From Candidatus Altimarinota bacterium (lineage in GTDB: Bacteria > Patescibacteriota > Gracilibacteria > BD1-5 > UBA2023), in contig JALNXF010000002.1 of assembly GCA_023230505.1 (NCBI GenBank), forward strand, positions 1 through 64,000: DNA of 64,000 bases. The letters are read 5' to 3'. Of the stretch, positions 33,115-44,580 are shown in pieces. The translations under genes were made by a program, and so were the position numbers. The notes under the pieces were generated by a model. It worked only from the letters and a program-made list of their open reading frames with translations, was not told the DNA's origin and searched no databases. Within the stretch, counting starts at the first letter, position 1, and each line of letters begins with the position of its first letter.

Positions 33115-33115
33115 A
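33062..33115. terminator. Terminator hairpin (bidirectional)
   Basis: AAACCCGTACAT pairs with ATGTACGGGTTT around a second stem (AGGC/GCCT). T-rich on both sides, so it can end the candidate RNA and the pilin operon from the other strand. Confidence 0.8.
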
Positions 33116-33118
33116 TTA

Positions 33119-33985
33119 TTATTGGAATACAGTAAAGTCCATTGCCTCGTTTGAAGTTAATTGTTCTACATTTCTTTTTATAGTTCTCTTAAATCAAAAA
33201 GCATTTCAGTTTGATTCTATTTTAGAATATTGATTTGGAATAGTTGATCATAAAAAATCAATTTTATATTCTAAATATGGGGCAATTTGTCAGTTTGACA
33301 ATAATAAAGGATTAATTACTGATAATTTAAGTGTACATTTATTTAAAATACTACAACCAAATTGTGTATAAAATTGACTAAAGGTTCCTCAACTTCAATT
33401 TAAATCCATTCAATTTTTTCATCATATTTTCCAATTTACTCAATTAACCTCACTTCATTTTATCATATTTGTCTCTCAACTCGCAAATGCACTTGTTCCA
33501 CTTCCTGATAATATCCAATTTATAACTCCACTGCTTGTATTGGATAATGATTCATTTCAATTTCAATTTAAATCTGGCACTTTAAAATTAAATATAACAT
33601 TATTCCAACTTATGGAATTATTATTTATCACCAATTGAATTGGCTGTCATATTCATATTTTATTAAAATTTTTATCATATTCACTGTTTCATTCTCAAGA
33701 CAAAGGAATTATGCTTGTATTTGCTGTTAATTTATAATTATATGAAGAAACTGTATTTCAACCAGTTCAGGTAGTTTCTCTAGAAGGGTCTGAAGAACTC
33801 ATATATAATAAAGCTTCTTCTACTCAAGAATTCGCATTATAATAAGCTATATTACTATTTTCAATTCATTTAACATTTTTTGATAATGGAATTATTTTAT
33901 TAAGGAGAAATATTCAAATTATAGTAATAATCATAGTAACAAATATTGCTATAATAAGAGCTGATCAGTTTTTATTATTTTTCAT
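33119..33985 (-). CDS. PilX-like type IV pilus minor protein
   Basis: 288 residues. One N-terminal membrane helix (SALIIAIFVTMIITIIGIFL) is followed by NSNIAYYNANSGVEEALLYM, the pattern seen after the helix in PilX/PilV-type minor pilins (a YxANSGxEEA-like segment). The remainder is a Ser/Asn/Gly-rich beta region with one cysteine pair (GCSILNKC). Its ATG overlaps the stop codon of the prepilin gene by one base, so the two are translationally coupled. It is probably a minor subunit or adhesin of the pilus. Confidence 0.7.
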
Positions 33986-35115
33986 TATTTTGTTTTATTA
34001 AGATTAATAGTTGTTGAAATATTTACTTCTTGGTTAGACATTTTTATTTGTTTTCTCTTAATCCATGAAAATCATACAGTCATATTAATTCTCAAATATG
34101 GATTTATATTTATATTTGCATTATCTTCTTTCCAGCTATATAAATAATTTTTATTTGGATATAAATAAAAATTAGCATTTTTAATATTAATATATTCTGG
34201 CAAAATATCCACCCATTCAGAATTAGCTCAAGTTGGTAAATTATTTGATCCAGTACAATTATAATCACTGTCACAAGTCCAAGTATCAATTATTCCATCT
34301 GCATTTGTTGTGCCTGTATGGCTTAATCATAAATCTTTTCATATTAGTTTTAACATTTGGATATTTCCAAGACATCAACTTCATGACATAATTCAACCAG
34401 ATAATGATGTACAACTAGATCATGGAGGTGCATCTGGATCTAATTTATAATTTAATCTAAAATAAAGTCTCTCCTTTTTTATTCCATTTTTTATAAAATA
34501 AAGTTCTTTTACTTGAGTTCCAGAAAATGCCTCGGGTCCAGATCATAAATTCTCATCATCATCATCTCATCTAATATTTCAATCTCAATCCTCATCTCAC
34601 AAATCACTGTTCATATTTGAATTATAATCTATAAATTGAAAAGCGTATTCTCAAAATCTCTGTGGAGTACCACTCATAATTGCATTACCATCATTAAAAT
34701 CATTATCTAGACATCATCAGGTTCGCATGTTTATAGCAGAGCTTCTACAATAATAAAATCCAGATCAATAATTATTTGGAGTTATTAAAATTCAATTAAC
34801 TAAACCTCAGCCATTTCAATAATTTCAAAATCAAGTAAATTTCTGATAATGACCAGATTGATATTGCGTATCTCAAACTGCCCTTCTGTTGAAATATTCC
34901 TCATAATCAATTTCTCAATTAAATTCCTTAACCAGAGATACAAAATTTTCAATTGAATAATATAAATCTTTGTTTAAATCTAATCTATCAGAAATTTTTA
35001 ATCTTAAAAATCAGATATTTGACATAGCTTCAAATGCCATAACAATAATCATCGAAAAAACTGTAATTGAAATCATCATCTCAATTAATGTAAATCATTT
35101 TTTTTCTTTAATCAT
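33985..35115 (-). CDS. Type IV prepilin-like protein
   Basis: 376 residues. The N-terminus MIKEKKGFTLIEMMISITVF is a textbook prepilin leader: a short basic segment, glycine at -1, phenylalanine at +1 and glutamate at +5, then a hydrophobic helix. The -1 glycine, essential for prepilin peptidase, is encoded by TGA. The long extracellular part is rich in Asn, Gly and Asp and has a calcium-site-like stretch (LGDEDGDGNIRGDDDDENLG) and several cysteines (YYCRS, GGCLD, SSCTS, GSCLG, TWTCDSDYNC). It probably forms a pilus tip or minor pilin used to attach to a host cell. Confidence 0.9.
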
Positions 35116-35168
35116 TTTTGCTAAATTAATTTAAATTATTTTAGATTTTTATTTGTTTTTGTAAAGAT

Positions 35169-35501
35169 TTATTTTTTTTCTTTAAAATTAGTATTTTTAT
35201 AAAAAATATAATGAATAAATGTAGATATACTTCTTCCAATTTTTATTCAAGTAGGGTTTTTCCAAAAATTCTTTGGTCAAATATGAAATAAGAAATTTAG
35301 AATATCCAAAAATTTATTTTCTTTTATTGGTCACGTCTTAAATCAAAATAAGTGCTTTATAAAAAGCAAAACACTTAAAAAAACTGATTTAAAAAAGTTT
35401 ATTATTATAAAAAATATTATTATAATTTTATTATTTTCTTCCTTATTATTCATATTCGATATAATTAAAAAAATACATAATATGATGCAATTTAACTGCA
35501 T
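35169..35501 (-). CDS. Possible small basic membrane protein, 110 aa
   Basis: An open frame with three in-frame TGA codons and one apolar segment (IIIIFFIIINFFKSVFLSVL), followed by a basic part (FGFKTGPIKENKFLDILNFL, WKNPTGIKIGRSI). The glycine positions look sensible (TGPIKE, HIGPKNFWKNPTG), which supports a real gene, but there is no homology I recognise and the region is very AT-rich. The start could also be a later ATG at 35453. Confidence 0.4.
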
Positions 35502-35594
35502 ACACTAAAAAAGTCAAGTTAATTAAGCTTTACTTAAAAAATTTTTTAAGTATAAGTATGTGAAGTAAATATTTTTAAAATTAAATAATAACAA

Positions 35595-36221
35595 ATGAAT
35601 TATTCAATAAATTCTAAAAACAGAAAATTAAAATATAAGATACATTTAATTTTGAATAGAATGGGGTTTAATTTCTTTAATTTATCCCTAAGTCAAAAAA
35701 TAACATTTGTGGGAATAATAATTTCTTTTATTTCCCTATTTTTAAATTGGTTTACAATAAAATATGATAGAGTTCTAAATTATACAGCTTTTAGTATAAA
35801 TGCATGATATGTTGGATGGATAATATTTGCAGAATTATTAATTTTACTTTTCCTAATTCTGTCAAATAGCAATAAAGAGAAGTTTAAATCAAAAACTAAT
35901 TTAGTTTTTCATGACCACACCATAATTATATTCTTTTGATTAATAATTTTCCTTTTAACTTGAGCAATTTTTAATTCTATCAAATGATTTACATTACTTT
36001 TTCAAGATATTTCAATTTGAAATTGAATTATTTTTGAATTAGTTGGTTCTATTTTTATAATTTTTTCAGGAATTTTAAATTATAGAGAGAAAAAACAAGA
36101 AATTTTGCATAAAATTTATGTAGAAAACAATTTAAAAAATAATTTAGATATGGAAGAGTATAAAGATATCCTCGATAATAAGCCAAGTTCAGATAAAAGT
36201 AATATGAGTTTACCAATTTAA
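35595..36221 (+). CDS. Membrane protein with four helices, 208 aa
   Basis: No family recognised. Membrane segments lie at about residues 38-55, 72-90, 107-122 and 140-160. The C-terminal 40 residues are hydrophilic and acidic. Glycines within the helices are often TGA (FFGLIIFLLTGAIF). A palindrome (CTTAAAAAATTTTTTAAG) precedes the gene at about 35536. Confidence 0.7.
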
Positions 36222-36295
36222 CTTGACTTTTTATAAAAAAAAATTATACATACCTATAAAGATTTAATTAAATTTAATATATAATCTACATCAAA

Positions 36296-37339
36296 ATGAT
36301 AACAAAAAGTACAGAAATTGTAAGCAGCTTCACTAAAATATTAGGTAGTCTTGCGGATAAAGAGAAAATTATCATTTCAAGAAGAATTTGACTTAATTGA
36401 GAAAAGGAAACCTTACAAGAAATTGGTAACGATTATGATATTACTAGAGAAAGAGTAAGACAAATTGAAGATGTTTGAATTAAGAAAATTTGAAGAATTA
36501 TCAAGACAACTGAATTATCAAAAATTCAAGAAATGTGAGAAGAGTTGATTAATCTTCATGGATGACTTCTTATTAAAGATAATCTTATTAATGGAGTTAT
36601 TAATGAATTAAAAATAGATAAAGCTATAAATCCTGGAATTGTAGAAATTATATTACAATCAGATTTCAATATTACAAAAAGCAAACCTCAACTTTGAACT
36701 AAGACATATTTTTATTTTCCAGAAATAAATAAGAAGGTAGTCTCAGAAGTGCACAAAGAAGCCCTTAAAATGCTCAAGAAAAAAGGTGATATTCTAGAAA
36801 AGAATTCATTATATGAAATGATTAAAATTAATTTATTCCAATCATATGGAAAAATTGAAACAGTTTTAGTTGATTCTATTCTTGATATTTTTACAGATAT
36901 TGTAAAATGAGAAGAAAAATATATTTGACTTGAAAAATGGAAAATCCTTAATCCAGCAACTCTTAAAGATAAAGCCATTTACATAATGAAAAAAGAGAAA
37001 AAACCAGTTCATTTTGTAGAATTAACTAATGCAATTTCAACTCACTTTAAAGAACCAGTAAAAACCGCTACAATTCATAATGAACTTATTAGAAATAATG
37101 AATTTGTGTTAATTGGTAGAGGAATTTATGTTCTTAAAGAATGGGGATACAAACCAGGAACTGTAATTGATGTTATAATTGATATCCTATGAAAAGTTAA
37201 ATGACCACTTTCTACTGATGCGATTATAGGGAAAGTTCTCAAAACTAGAAAAGTAAAAAGCTCAACAGTCTATATGAACTTGCAAGACAGAAAACATATT
37301 GAAAGAGTTTGAAGAAATTTGTATCAATTAAAGAAATAA
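36296..37339 (+). CDS. Sigma region 4 / HARE-HTH regulator
   Basis: 347 residues. Residues 38-65 form a sigma-70 region 4-type helix-turn-helix (ETLQEIGNDYDITRERVRQI, nearly the RpoD consensus). The C-terminal half contains a HARE-HTH (RpoE/delta-like) winged helix twice: PVHFVELTNAISTHFKEPV with RNNEFVLIGRGIYVLKEWG, and PLSTDAIIGKVLKTRKVKSS with ERVGRNLYQL. This combination is common in candidate phyla. It may act as an alternative sigma-like or RNA polymerase accessory factor; there is no region 2, so it cannot open promoters alone. Confidence 0.85.
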
Positions 37340-37357
37340 TAAAAACTTTTAAAAATA

Positions 37358-37388
37358 AAAAACAACCTAATTTAGGTTGTTTTTTATT
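37358..37388. terminator. Bidirectional terminator containing the tsaD stop
   Basis: AACAACCTAA-TTTAGGTTGTT (37361-37382) between convergent genes. The TAG of tsaD (37369-37367 on the minus strand) is inside the stem. Confidence 0.9.
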
Positions 37389-38347
37389 TTATAATAAGCG
37401 AGAATTCAGACCATTGCGGCATTGTCTTGGGAATATATATTTTTTGTGGGGTAGATAAAATTATAGTGCTGGGATTTTGCTTGCTTAGAAATTTCTAATT
37501 TTAAATTATCATTAGCGCTCACTCATCAAGCCAAAACTAGAGATTTAATATTATATTTTTCTGCTGCTAGAAATATTTTTGTTTTAAGTATTTTTACAAC
37601 TGTATTTTCAAATTCATATGCAATTTCTATCTTGTCTTGCTCGGTAAGAGCTCAGGTTTTTTTAATTCTTTCATCAACTTCCCTTTTTACAGCACTTTTT
37701 AATCAAGAAAAACTAAAATCAAGGCTATTTTTTTCAAGTAATACTGTAGGAAAAATTCATTTAAAATCTCACTTATACTCCGTTGCTAAGCGCGAAATTA
37801 CGGGTCAACCAGGATAACCAAGTCACATCATTTTAGATACCTTGTCAAAAGCCTCTCCAGCTGAATCATCTAAAGTCTCTCATATTAATTCCATATCAAA
37901 AAGGCTTTTCCATAAATAAAGTTCATTGTGCCCACCAGACACCGTAAGACAAATACTTGGAAAAATTAAGTCTTTTTCGTCTCTCTCAAGTAGATTACTA
38001 AAAATATGAGCTTCTATATGATTTATTAATAAAAGTGGCTTATTTAGAAGTTTTGATATGGTTTTAGCCACGCTGAGTCACACAAGAAGAGACGGGATGA
38101 GCCCCGGAGTTTCTGTGCAGGCAATATAATTAATATCTTCAAGTTTTATACCTGATGATTTTAACACATTCTCTAAAACAGAAAAAATATTATTTGCATG
38201 AAGTCTGGCTGCCACTTCTGGCACAACTCCAGAAGTAATATTATGTTCCTTTATTTGAGATTTAGTATCTAGAGCTATTAATTTATTATTTTCAAAAATA
38301 GCTATGGAAGTATCGTCACAAGATGTCTCAAAGGCTAGTATATACAT
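37367..38347 (-). CDS. tsaD: tRNA threonylcarbamoyladenosine transferase TsaD (Kae1/Gcp)
   Basis: 326 residues, normal length. The ASKHA fold motifs are clear: FETSCDDTSIAI (N-terminal phosphate loop), VVPEVAARLH, TETPGLIPSLLVG, HIEAHIFSN (metal-binding histidines), SGGHNELYLW, GETLDDSAGEAFDKV, GLGYPGGPVI and SFSGLKSAV, AGGVSAN. It transfers the threonylcarbamoyl group to A37 of ANN-decoding tRNAs with TsaB and TsaE. The glycine after SLLV is TGA. The reading frame ends inside the shared terminator. Confidence 0.97.
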
Positions 38348-38371
38348 AAAATTTCGCTATTTAGAGACAAA

Positions 38372-38920
38372 TTATAAATTCATTAAAGTTTTTAGTTCAT
38401 TTATTTTATTTTCTTTTCAGGCTTTTTTTAGATAAAATTCTCACAGATCCACATCTCAATTTCAAATTAAAGCAACTCATAAATCTTCCATAATTAATTT
38501 ATCTTCAGGCGATAAATTTAAAGCTCTTTTAAGCAGGGTAATTCATTTTTTTGTCTGACCAAGCATATTGTATCCCCATCAGAGATTTCTAAGAATTTCT
38601 GAATTGTTTGGAAATAATTCATTTGCCTTAATAAGAAGTTCAACTCATAGATTAAAATCTCATTTTGAGAGGTAAATATAGCCCATTAAATAAGTTCCAG
38701 TTGCTGAATCTGGATGAAGTTTTTGAGCATATTTCATTGCATTTTCTGCTTTTTTAAAATTTCACTCATAAAGATAAATATCAGCTAATTCTTCATAAAG
38801 CCTATAGTCATCAGTATATTTAAGTAGACTTTTTTGAATTTGTTCGCGAGCTGCAGTATAATTTCAATTATATTTTAAGCTCTCTATTTCGTTTATGTAT
38901 TTAGTAGTTCACTCTTTCAT
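38372..38920 (-). CDS. TPR-repeat protein
   Basis: 182 residues with about four tetratricopeptide repeats. Examples are LYEELADIYLYEGNFKKAEN, TGTYLMGYIYLSKGDFNLGV, LRNLGWGYNMLGQTKKGITL and LIMEDLGVALIGNGDVDLGE; the consensus W-LG-Y/F-A-P pattern is recognisable and several of the position-8 glycines are TGA. It has no signal peptide, so it is probably a cytoplasmic protein-binding adaptor. Confidence 0.85.
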
Positions 38921-39038
38921 TTTTGTTTTTTAATTTTTAAAATTTTCTTTTTAGAAAACATTTGCATTGTATATCAAAATAATTTTATTTCAAGGAAAAA
39001 ATATTTTTTTATAAATATCTCAAATTAAACCCCAAAAA

Positions 39039-39068
39039 TTTGCGTAAATGTGAAATTTATGATAGTAT
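39039..39068 (+). promoter_or_regulatory. Extended -10 promoter
   Basis: TTTGCG (39039-39044), 18 bp ending in TGA, TAGTAT (39063-39068), 30 bp before the CBS-domain gene. Same architecture as at 2562, 7809, 17697 and 55752. Confidence 0.65.
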
Positions 39069-39097
39069 AGACTAAAGAGTTTAAAATAATTCAAATT

Positions 39098-39886
39098 ATG
39101 GCTGAGGCGAAACAAATAAATACAGAACAAAAATGATTTAATGAAGTTTATTTTCGTGATAAAATAGACTTTTTAGATGCTATAGAAAATAGAATTGATA
39201 AATTAAAAATAAATCTAGAAACAAAAAAAAGATTAAAAGCATATCTTATTACGGTAGAAAGTAAAAGAAAATTAAAATGACTTATAGAATGGACACAAGA
39301 AGAACAAGGACATTTTGCAGAAAAATTAAATAAGCTAGAAGATGAGAAAATTTCAATTTTTGATAAATCAGAAAAAATGAGTGAATTTATTTCTGGGGAA
39401 ATTAAAAGAGAGGAAATTGAAGCGTTCCTAAGATCTGTAAAAAGAACAAAAAGAGAGGAAATTTCAGCTAAAAATGATTTAATGACTTGAGAAAGAGAAC
39501 TTGGAATTATAGTTTATGAAAATAATACAGTTTGAGAAGCAATTCATAAAACTGAAAAAACCGGATATAATTGTGTATTTTTATTAGATAAAGATAATAA
39601 ATTTATTTGAATCTACACTAAAATCCAACTTCAAGAATTTGATTTAAATAAAAAAATTTCTGAAGTATGAGGGAAAATCGAAGAATACTGAAAAAGAGGT
39701 ATTACAAATAATGATGCAAAAAAGATTATGATGAAGCTATGAATTAATGCCTTGCCAATTTTAGATAACAAAGAGATTTTATATTGAGTACTATCCATAA
39801 AAGATCTTGAAAAAAATATCGCAGCAAATGAATGTGTACTATCTTTAACTGAGCTAAATCTAGATTTCTTGAAACAAGATATTTAA
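39098..39886 (+). CDS. CBS-domain-like protein, 262 aa
   Basis: The N-terminal half is helical and charged. The C-terminal 130 residues look like a pair of CBS motifs. The first is VYENNTVGEAIHKTEKTGYN, with CVFLLDKDNKFIGIYTKIQL. The second is ITNNDAKKIMMKLGINALPI followed by LDNKEILYGVLSIKDL. CBS pairs bind adenosine nucleotides and regulate attached domains. Here no enzyme domain is attached, so it may be a nucleotide-responsive adaptor. Assignment is moderate because the motifs are diverged. Confidence 0.65.
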
Positions 39887-39894
39887 TTTTTTTA

Positions 39895-39924
39895 GATTGT
39901 CATTCCTGCAAAAGCAGGAATCTA
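39895..39924 (-). repeat. Dispersed palindrome, second copy
   Basis: On the minus strand this reads GGTAGATTCCTGC-TTTTGCAGGAATGACAA, the same element as at 20048 with a changed stem. It forms a hairpin between convergent genes. Confidence 0.75.
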
Positions 39925-39932
39925 CCATATAT

Positions 39933-40514
39933 TTAATTTTTTGTGAAACAAGTATTTTTATTAAAAACTTCTTTAAATCACTCACTGTCGCCGAAATCCG
40001 CAAAATCTTTAAAATATTTGTGTTCATTTTCATTATTTATAGCATGTTTTATAGGACACCAATATTGTTCTGTCCTACCTCAAATTTCCCTAGCATATGC
40101 GAATAATCCATTGATATAAGCACAATATAAACAATTAATTTTTTGTAATAAATTTAAATATTTTAAAAATCTTCTATCATAAATAAAATAATTCCTTCTA
40201 TGAACTCTTGGAATTCCGTAAAGAGGCAAGGCTGTAAATTGATAAATAGTCAAAAATAAATCCAAAATTATTCAAGGAATTATCATCGCATAAATAAATG
40301 GAATTGAAAGGATATTTTTTACATCAGCGGTAAAAATATATTTAAAAAGATTTACTCTTTTTGATTTATGGAAAATCTTAATTTTATCAGCAAAAACAAC
40401 CTTTTTATTTTTTACAAAAAAATCATATTGATGTGCTAATTTCTCATATTCCTTATACAAATCATTTCTTAAACTCTCAATTTTCCCCAGAATTTGTGAT
40501 ATTTTAGATTTCAT
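39933..40514 (-). CDS. Conserved hypothetical protein, 193 aa
   Basis: The function is unknown. A charged N-terminal helix (ILGKIESLRNDLYKEYEKLA) precedes two apolar segments (NILSIPFIYAMIIPGIILDL and FLTIYQFTALPLYGIP), then HRRNYFIYDR, a Cys-containing stretch (LLQKINCLYCAYINGL) and a C-terminal motif YWCPIKHA with conserved-looking Cys, Pro and His. The cysteines and histidines could bind a metal. The TGA after MIIP joins two pieces that otherwise look like separate genes. Confidence 0.75.
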
Positions 40515-40572
40515 AGTGTTTTTTGGTTAATAAGTTTTTTAAGTATATAAAAAAATTGAAAAATGCAAAAAA

Positions 40573-40604
40573 ATTAAATCCACTCTGAAGAACTGGATTT
40601 AATT
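40573..40604 (-). terminator. Intrinsic terminator
   Basis: TTAAATCCA...TGGATTTAA with a T run on the minus strand, 18 bp after the surface-protein gene. Confidence 0.8.
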
Positions 40605-40621
40605 TTGAAATCTGAATATTT

Positions 40622-41230
40622 TTAATTGTCGTAAATCACGGCTGTCACATAATTACTGTTTGTATTGACATTAGTAGAAGATACTCTACAACCCACTTGT
40701 GCATAAGTAGTAAACAATCATTGATATGTATTTCATGAAATATTATTTCATTCAACTGTAAATGAATTTCAACTGTAACCCCGAGCATTGCAAGATCACA
40801 TAACAGCATAATTTATATCAGGAAGTGGAGTTGAAAAATTTATCTTATAAGCTCAGGCTGGATAAGATGAAGCTCTTGTAACACTTGAAACACCATAACT
40901 AGCATAAATAGCAAGAGTTTCTCAATTAAAAGCTACCCAAGCTTTTGGGGTGTTAGTAGATTTAATATCTCAATTCACTTGTAATTTAGATGTAGGAGTT
41001 ACTCAAATTCAAACATTTCAAGAATTAAAAGTGAAATTATTTAATCTACTATCAAGATCTAATATTCAATCTACTATTCTATTCCAAGAAGTAGATGTAA
41101 GCCCACTCCCAGTTCATACTTTATCTGCTGTAGATAATCAGCCTACTAAAGCATATGCTACTGATAAAATTACAATAGTAGAAAAGAACACAACAGCTCA
41201 AATAATTGATTTCTTTATTGTTTCTTTCAT
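40622..41230 (-). CDS. Exported surface protein with NVGIG fibre motif
   Basis: 202 residues. An N-terminal hydrophobic signal-anchor (IIGAVVFFSTIVILSVAYAL) is followed by a Ser/Thr/Asn/Gly-rich region. NVGIGVTPTSKLQVNGDI near residue 78 is the short motif common in phage tail-fibre and S74-type surface fibres (NVGIGTxxPxxKLxVxG). The C-terminal domain is beta-rich with two cysteines (GSCNARG and VGCRVS) that may form a disulfide. The glycines of NVGIG and VNGD are TGA. It probably forms a short trimeric surface fibre. Confidence 0.8.
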
Positions 41231-41351
41231 AAAAATTTAAATTAAATTATAAAAAAGCACAAGTATTTTAATATAAATATTTTTTAAATCAAATTAAAAT
41301 TTGTCTTTTGGTTATTTTTCTCTAATATAAAAACATATTAAATTATGAAAA

Positions 41352-43007
41352 ATGTTGACTTTAAAATGATATAAACTAAACGTACTTCAAAGTGAAAAAA
41401 ATCAGAATATTGAGGAAATTTTACTTGAGAATAGAGGGATAAAATCCAGTGAATTGGATAGTTTTTTTGAGCCGTCAATCGAAAATTTATTTGACCCATT
41501 TTTGTTTGTGGGAATGGATAGGGCGGTTGCAAAAATATTAGAAATGAGAGACAAAAAGGGAAGGGTTGTGGTATTTTGAGATTATGATGTGGATGGGGTG
41601 AGCTCTACGGCGATGCTATCTAAATTCCTTGCTGAAATATGAGTGGAGGTTTCGTATAGATTACCTCACAGAGTGAATGATGGGTATTGATTGAAATCTC
41701 ATTTTATAGATGATATTGCGGAGAAAAATGTAAAACTTCTGATTACAGTAGATTGTGGAACTCGCGATATTGAGGTTATAAATTATGCTAAAACTAAAAA
41801 AATCGAGATGATAATTACCGATCATCATGCAGTTCCTGAGATAATTCCTGAAAATGTAGTAGCTCTCATTAATCCAAAATTAAAAAACTCTCCATATCCT
41901 AACTCAAATCTATCTGGATCTGGAGTCGCTTTTAAACTACTGCATGCGCTCACTCTTACATTATTTCCAAAAAATGAAGTAGAAAAAATTCTAAAAAAAT
42001 ATATAGACCTAGCGATGCTTGGGACTGTAGCTGATTGTATGCCACTAGTTTGAGAGAATAGAATTATAGCATTTGCTTGACTAAAACAACTTAAAAATAC
42101 TTCGTCTCATTGACTGAAAAAACTAATTGAATGAACGAATTGAGACTCACTTGATGCCGATATTGTGTGATTTAAAATATGACCAAAACTAAATGCTGCT
42201 GGTCGTATGGACTCACCTTATAAAGCGCTCAAAGTACTACTTGCGTGAGAAAAAAATCTCGATGAAGTTATGGATGAAATAGAAACTCTTAATACTAAAA
42301 GAAAAATCTCAACAGAGAAATTCTACAAAAAAGCCGGAGAAGTTATAAGATGAAATGAGAGTGTGATTTTTTTTAATTCAACTGAGATTGAACACTGAAT
42401 TATATGACTAATAGCAGGAAGATTATGTGAAACATATAATAGAGTTGCTATAGTCCTAAAAGATGAATGAGATAAATTAGTGGCAAGTTGTCGTAGTCCA
42501 GAAAATATCAGTATAATAGATGTTTTAGAAGAAATGAAAGATTTATTTCTGTTTTTTGGAGGTCATAATTGAGCGGCAGGATTTACTATAACAAAGAAAA
42601 ATTACAGCGAATTTAAGAAAACTATTGAAAAGAAAGTGGCTCACTTGTCTTGCAATCTCAATACAGACAAGATTTTAAATGTAGATTGCCCCTTAAATAT
42701 TGAAGAGATAAATTACAAACTTCTAGAAAATATTGAAAAAATGAGACCATTTGGCATTTGAAATCCAAAGCCATTATTTTTGATAAAAAATTTTAAATAT
42801 ACAGTTTTAAATTTCTTATGAAAAGATGAAAAACATCTAAAATTTATCACAAATGATAAAAATATTAACACTAAGGCATTTGGATTTTGAGATTATTTTA
42901 GAGAAATTAAGGAGAGTAAAAAAATCTCTCTAATTGTCGAAATTGAGAGAAATTTATGGAACGGAAAAACATCAATAGATCTTAATATTAAAGATATTTT
43001 ATTGTAA
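41352..43007 (+). CDS. recJ: Single-stranded-DNA-specific exonuclease RecJ
   Basis: 551 residues. The DHH phosphoesterase motifs are in order: VVFGDYDVDGVSSTAM (I), VDCGTRD (II), ITDHHAVPE (III), GTVADCMPLVGENR (IV), followed by GPKLNAAGRMDSP and, in the DHHA1 part, FFGGHNGAAGFTI. A C-terminal OB domain contains MRPFGIGNPKP. It degrades single-stranded DNA 5'-3' in recombination and repair. It is somewhat short, with a reduced N-terminus. An upstream ATG at 41345 is out of frame, and the start at 41352 was chosen. It abuts terC tail to tail with no gap. Confidence 0.96.
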
Positions 43008-43931
43008 TTAAATTTCCTTTTGTTCTGGGAAAGTGATTGATGCAATAACTGAAAGAAAAAGCAAAATTACAATTATTCACAAAGAAACTGGAGTAGAAAT
43101 AACAATATTAATTCAGCCTAAAATCATCTTTAATCATACAAACATTAATATCGCTGAAAGCCCAAATTTAAGATAATGAAATGCCGACATAAAGCTATTT
43201 AAAGCAAAATAAAGCGATCTAAGTCATAGGATTGCAAAAATATTAGATGTATAGATAATAAACATATCATTTGAAATTGCAAGAATTGCTGGAACTGAAT
43301 CCATAGCGAAAATAAGATCAGAAAGCTCTATCATAATTAAAGTCACAAAAAGTGGTGTAACGAAGAATTTTTTATCAATTCTTGTGAAAAAATTACCGTC
43401 ATCATTTGCTTTTGATATTGGCAAAAACTTTTTCAGAAAAATCATAACAGTCTTTTTTTCTAAATCAATTTCTTCCTTACTTTCAAAAAGTATTTTAATA
43501 CCACTTACAATAAGAAAACCTCCAAAAATATATACTATAAAATGAAAATTCTCCATTAATTTAATTCAAGTAAAAATCATAACTGCTCTCATAATTAAAG
43601 CTCCGATTATTCACCAAAAAAGAATTTTGTGCTGATACATTTTCTTGACATGAAAATAAGAAAAAATCATTATAAAAACAAATAAATTGTCTACACTAAG
43701 CGACTTCTCAATTATATAACCTGTGAAAAACTCCATAGCGCGAGTGGCGCCAAATTGGAAATAAATAATTACATTGAAAACCATAGCAAGACCTATCCAG
43801 ACTACACTCCAACCAATAGCTTCTTTGATTTTTACTTCATGATTTTTTTTATTAAAAACTCAAATATCAAGAGCTAGCATAATTATAATAAATACAAAAA
43901 ATCAAATCCAATCGTATAATGGTGTTTGCAT
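43008..43931 (-). CDS. TerC/Alx-family membrane protein
   Basis: 307 residues with about nine membrane helices. The family motifs are present: LALDIGVFN, EKSLSVDNLFVFIMIFSYF (with the conserved D-N), and ELSDLIFAMDSVPAI (with the conserved D residues). TerC relatives export metal ions such as manganese, and some help to metallate secreted enzymes. The gene converges on recJ with adjacent stop codons. Confidence 0.92.
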
Positions 43932-44032
43932 AAAATAATTTTTAAATAAACTAAAATTCTTCGCTAATTCTAAGATTTTTTATTTAAAGTCAAATAAATA
44001 AAAACAAAATAATTAGAAAATATCATTTTTTA

Positions 44033-44059
44033 TTGATTTTAAAAAAATTTAGCTATAAT
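44033..44059 (+). promoter_or_regulatory. Promoter of rplK
   Basis: TTGATT (44033-44038), 15 bp, TATAAT (44054-44059), followed by an 83-bp leader before rplK. Confidence 0.6.
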
Positions 44060-44142
44060 AGGCTGGCTTCTAAAATAAAAAACTTTTAAATTCTCCTTTA
44101 AAAGATATTACATTTAATATAATTCTTAATTTAAAACTAATT

Positions 44143-44580
44143 ATGGCACCAAAGAAGAAACCTTCAAAAGTTGTTAAATTACAACTTAAAGCTGGACAAG
44201 CAACCCCAGCACCTCCGGTTGGTACCGCTCTAGGACCCACAGGAATACAAATAGCTGAGTTTTGTAAACAATTTAATGACGCTACAAAAGAAAAAATGTG
44301 AACTGTTCTACCTACAGTTATTAACATTTATGAAGACAGAACTTTTGATTTCTACACAAAACAACCACCTATGACTTATTTAATTAAAAATGAGTTAAAA
44401 CTTGAAAGTGGATCTAAAGTTCCTCATAAAGAAAAAGTAGGTCACCTAACTATAGACCAACTTAAAAAAATCGCCGACCTTAAAATGGTAGACCTAAACG
44501 CAAATGATATGGATCACGCTATGAACATAGTGGCAGGAAGTGCTCGCTCAATGGGTATTACAACTGATTTAAAGAAATAA
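44143..44580 (+). CDS. rplK: Ribosomal protein uL11
   Basis: 145 residues. [20 protein letters not shown] and [15 protein letters not shown] match the universal N-terminal domain, and the C-terminal rRNA-binding domain is intact ([20 protein letters not shown] and [13 protein letters not shown]). Residue 53, a TGA in KMGTVLP, aligns with the glycine of KGLPIPV in Escherichia coli L11, which makes this gene a clean internal proof of the glycine reading. rplA, its usual neighbour, is not next to it. A palindromic repeat follows directly. Confidence 0.98.
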
